Source: Halisarca cf. caerulea
Taxonomy: Eukaryota > Porifera > Demospongiae > Chondrillida > Halisarcidae
Assembly (NCBI GenBank): GCA_963170055.1
Contig: CAUJGJ010000309.1
Coordinates: 423,501 to 487,500 of the forward strand
Direction of reading: 5' to 3'
DNA: 64,000 nt
The position numbers and the translations under genes are program-made. Below, piece by piece: positions 61,964-64,000 of this stretch; position 1 is the first letter of the stretch, and each line of letters begins with the position of its first letter. Below the pieces are notes generated by a model, which was not told the DNA's origin, made no database searches, and saw only the letters and a program-made list of their open reading frames with translations.

Positions 61964-63133
61964 ATGGCCGCCGACCAAGGTGCGCGCAAATTGAATTGTA
62001 TGATGTACACTAGTACTGCTGGCACGTTCATTCCTTTCCTTCATGCATTTAGAAAAAGAAGGATGGCTTACAGCAACTGAGGCAGAATCAAAAGAGTGGG
62101 AAGAACAGAGAAAATTGAGAGATAAAATCAGTGCTGAAATGGGTCAATACCTTCTAAAGGGTTACAAGATGTTAGACAAGACCTGTAAAGTTTGCTATGT
62201 AAGGAATTGCGTGATTATGCTGCATAGTTTCATCCAATGCTTGTAATTTCCTTGAAAGTGTAGTTAGATAACTTTGCATACTGATCGATGGATAGTTCTT
62301 CCATATAGATATTGGCGCATAATATATCTGTGATTCTACTGAACCATTGCTCCAGATACGTGGCGTCATGGTGGCGTATGCCTCCCTCTGATATGTTTGA
62401 CTGGAGTACACACGTATCTAGAAATATGAGTGATTATCATGGTAGTAATAAAGTATGTCAAATGGCTTGTACCTATTATTATTGTAAGATGTACCATAGA
62501 TGTACGTACACATGTGCAACCATAGATAATCTATACATACGTGTGTATAGATTATCTATGGTGCAACCATGGTGTAACAATAGCCGGATTTTCCATACAA
62601 TCTATGGCAAAATCTTGCTTAAGTTTTAACCATGGCAGACTCGGTGATGTGCTGTATCAAACTGGTTCATACAAAAGACTGAACGTGCAGTTATAATTGA
62701 TGTTTGTTTTGTTCTAGGCAAGTTGAGAAGTAGGACTGTCTCCACTCTCATTTCTTGTATTCTACTTGTTGTGTTGTAGACTATTTTGCTGCAATCTAAG
62801 AAGGGACAGAATTTCTGCATTCTCTGTGAAGAAATCAGTCCCAGTCAAAATGTCAAGCAAGTACATATTCCACAGCAAGCAGCGTCAATATCCCCTCCAA
62901 AGAGTCAGCAGCAGTCTGGGCCTTTGGATGGCGCAGATGTTCCAGCACCATGTAGTGAGAGGGACCATAGGTCCACGATAGGCTATGTGAAAGAGGTTAT
63001 TGTGAGTAAGATGCAGTGGGCTGGGAAGGAGCTGAGTACATCCACCAGCATAGAGACAAGCATACAATTGGGCATTCTCATTAAAGGCTTAGCCGATGCT
63101 CTTGCTAGTGTAGCTAGAGCAGAACAAATGTAA
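61964..63133 (+). CDS. ZNRD2: ZNRD2 (SSSCA1) zinc-ribbon protein, three exons, complete
   Basis: A small zinc-ribbon protein related to the human autoantigen p27. The exons are 61964-61979 (MAADQ + 1 nt, donor GTGCGC), 62053-62198 and 62780-63133. Phases agree and the product is 171 aa (human 199). An N-terminal helix (..EAESKEWEEQRKLRDKISAEM) is followed by GQYLLKGYKML. A zinc ribbon has C50-x2-C53 and C67-x2-C70 (TCKVCY|TILLQSKKG, FCILCEE); the splice junction falls inside it. A Ser/Pro/Gln linker follows, then a conserved C-terminal helix (..SIETSIQLGILIKGLADAL) matching the family ending. It is head-to-head with MOK. An AATAAA lies at 63477-63482. The biochemical role of the family is not well defined. 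Confidence 0.92.
62519..62562. repeat. 18-bp-arm hairpin in ZNRD2 intron 2
   Basis: ACCATAGATAATCTATAC at 62519-62536 is exactly inverted at 62545-62562, with an 8-nt loop. The rest of intron 2 (62199-62779) shows nothing recognisable. Confidence 0.85.
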
Positions 63134-64000
63134 CATTTTAGTTATTTGTTTACGTGGTTTGGATTGAATTTGGTACATTTTCAACATTGAACGTCTGTAC
63201 GTATGTAGATGCAACGTAGGTGGGTTTGTAGAGTAGCCTACACATACATGTTTTGCATACAATGTGCCTACTGACAATGCGTGAGTTTGTGAGCATCTGT
63301 AGGTGGACAGTACCCTGGTGTGTTGATTTGGATACTTGTATTAAGTAATCACCCCACGTATGTACACTGACAGTGATATCTTATTACTCCAGGGAAGTCA
63401 CTAAAGAGCAGTGGAGCGGGGCAGCACCGCGCTTAAATTTTCAGCTATTCCATATTCAGCCATTGTAAAACAAGTGAATAAATATGAGGGAATAATGTTT
63501 AGCTACATAATTACACTCGATTCATTGATGTGTGCCGCTCTTTGTTTATTTTCTGGTGACTTCTCTGTACTCCCCCCCCCCCTCCTCTCCCTGAAGTTTC
63601 TGAACCTGCTTATCTGCCACAGTTGAATGAAACCACTCCATGTGATGATAATTATACCCACAATACCGTACAAGTGCCTATTTAGGGCCTTCAGAGAAAG
63701 AAAGACCTCTAGTTAGTGAAAAACCTCTGTAGACTTTGTGAACCTCTGCCTGTGTGCATTACTCGCGTTTCTGCAGTAAAGATGTTATTGGTTGTATCAT
63801 TGTATTGGACATGCGTACATTAAGTTACTGACAGGTATGCTCCATTATCTTTTGAAATGTTTTATATAGAGAGGGGGCAGTGAAATTGTCCTCTCAGAGA
63901 ATGGCAATAGGCAATATCATAAGTGTCCACTGCGGTAACCATTGTGTAGTACACAAACCCTGGATCATAATTATAACACAGCACTATATGTATTGTGTGC
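63134..64000. other. ZNRD2 3' region and intergenic sequence
   Basis: AATAAA at 63477-63482 may end the ZNRD2 transcript. A C10 run occurs near 63573. No further gene was seen to the window end. Confidence 0.6.

Overview
This is eukaryotic, animal-type genomic DNA. Its genes are split by long introns with GT-AG boundaries, it has AATAAA signals, and it is full of (CA)n/(GT)n microsatellites, minisatellites and small TA-flanked inverted-repeat transposons. The conserved genes are animal orthologues (TSR1, fumarate hydratase, Smaug/SAMD4, the MOK kinase, ZNRD2). Divergence from the human proteins as I remember them, together with the repeat style, suggests an early-branching invertebrate. A sponge is my best guess, but it is an inference that I cannot prove from this window.

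Layout. 1-2332 (+): the last two coding exons of TSR1 (40S ribosome assembly). 3299-13171 (-): a complete seven-exon fumarate hydratase gene, tail-to-tail with TSR1. 13243-32837 (+): a complete ten-exon Smaug/SAMD4 translational repressor gene, head-to-head with FH (start codons 71 bp apart). 33-51 kb: an AT-rich island with four intronless secreted cysteine-rich proteins (34974-35567 +, 37888-38508 -, 41633-42289 -, 50507-51037 +). They share an IL-17-like core: C-x-W-x-Y, then [RT]-I-P/L-x-x-x-x-A, C-x-C, a Trp, and a terminal V-x-V/A-G-F/Y-x-C-V/I. 53109-61850 (-): an eleven-exon MOK (MAPK/MAK/MRK overlapping kinase) gene. 61964-63133 (+): a three-exon ZNRD2 (SSSCA1) gene, head-to-head with MOK (113 bp between start codons). 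63134-64000: no gene seen.

The housekeeping genes were reconstructed exon by exon. Every splice junction was required to keep reading phase and to join family-conserved residues. The reconstructed lengths are FH 500 aa, Smaug 689 aa, MOK 405 aa and ZNRD2 171 aa, close to the human lengths. One MOK intron appears to use a GC-AG junction.

The most interesting content is the cluster of four divergent IL-17-like cytokine candidates. Each has a signal peptide, and one has a kappaB-like site just upstream of a TATA box. The introns also hold three related Tc1-like deletion derivatives, at least a dozen TA-flanked miniature elements, several near-perfect palindromes (one about 447 bp), a 28-bp minisatellite of about 31 copies, and a striking abundance of the palindromic tetramer TACG/CGTA that is largely absent from the cytokine island.
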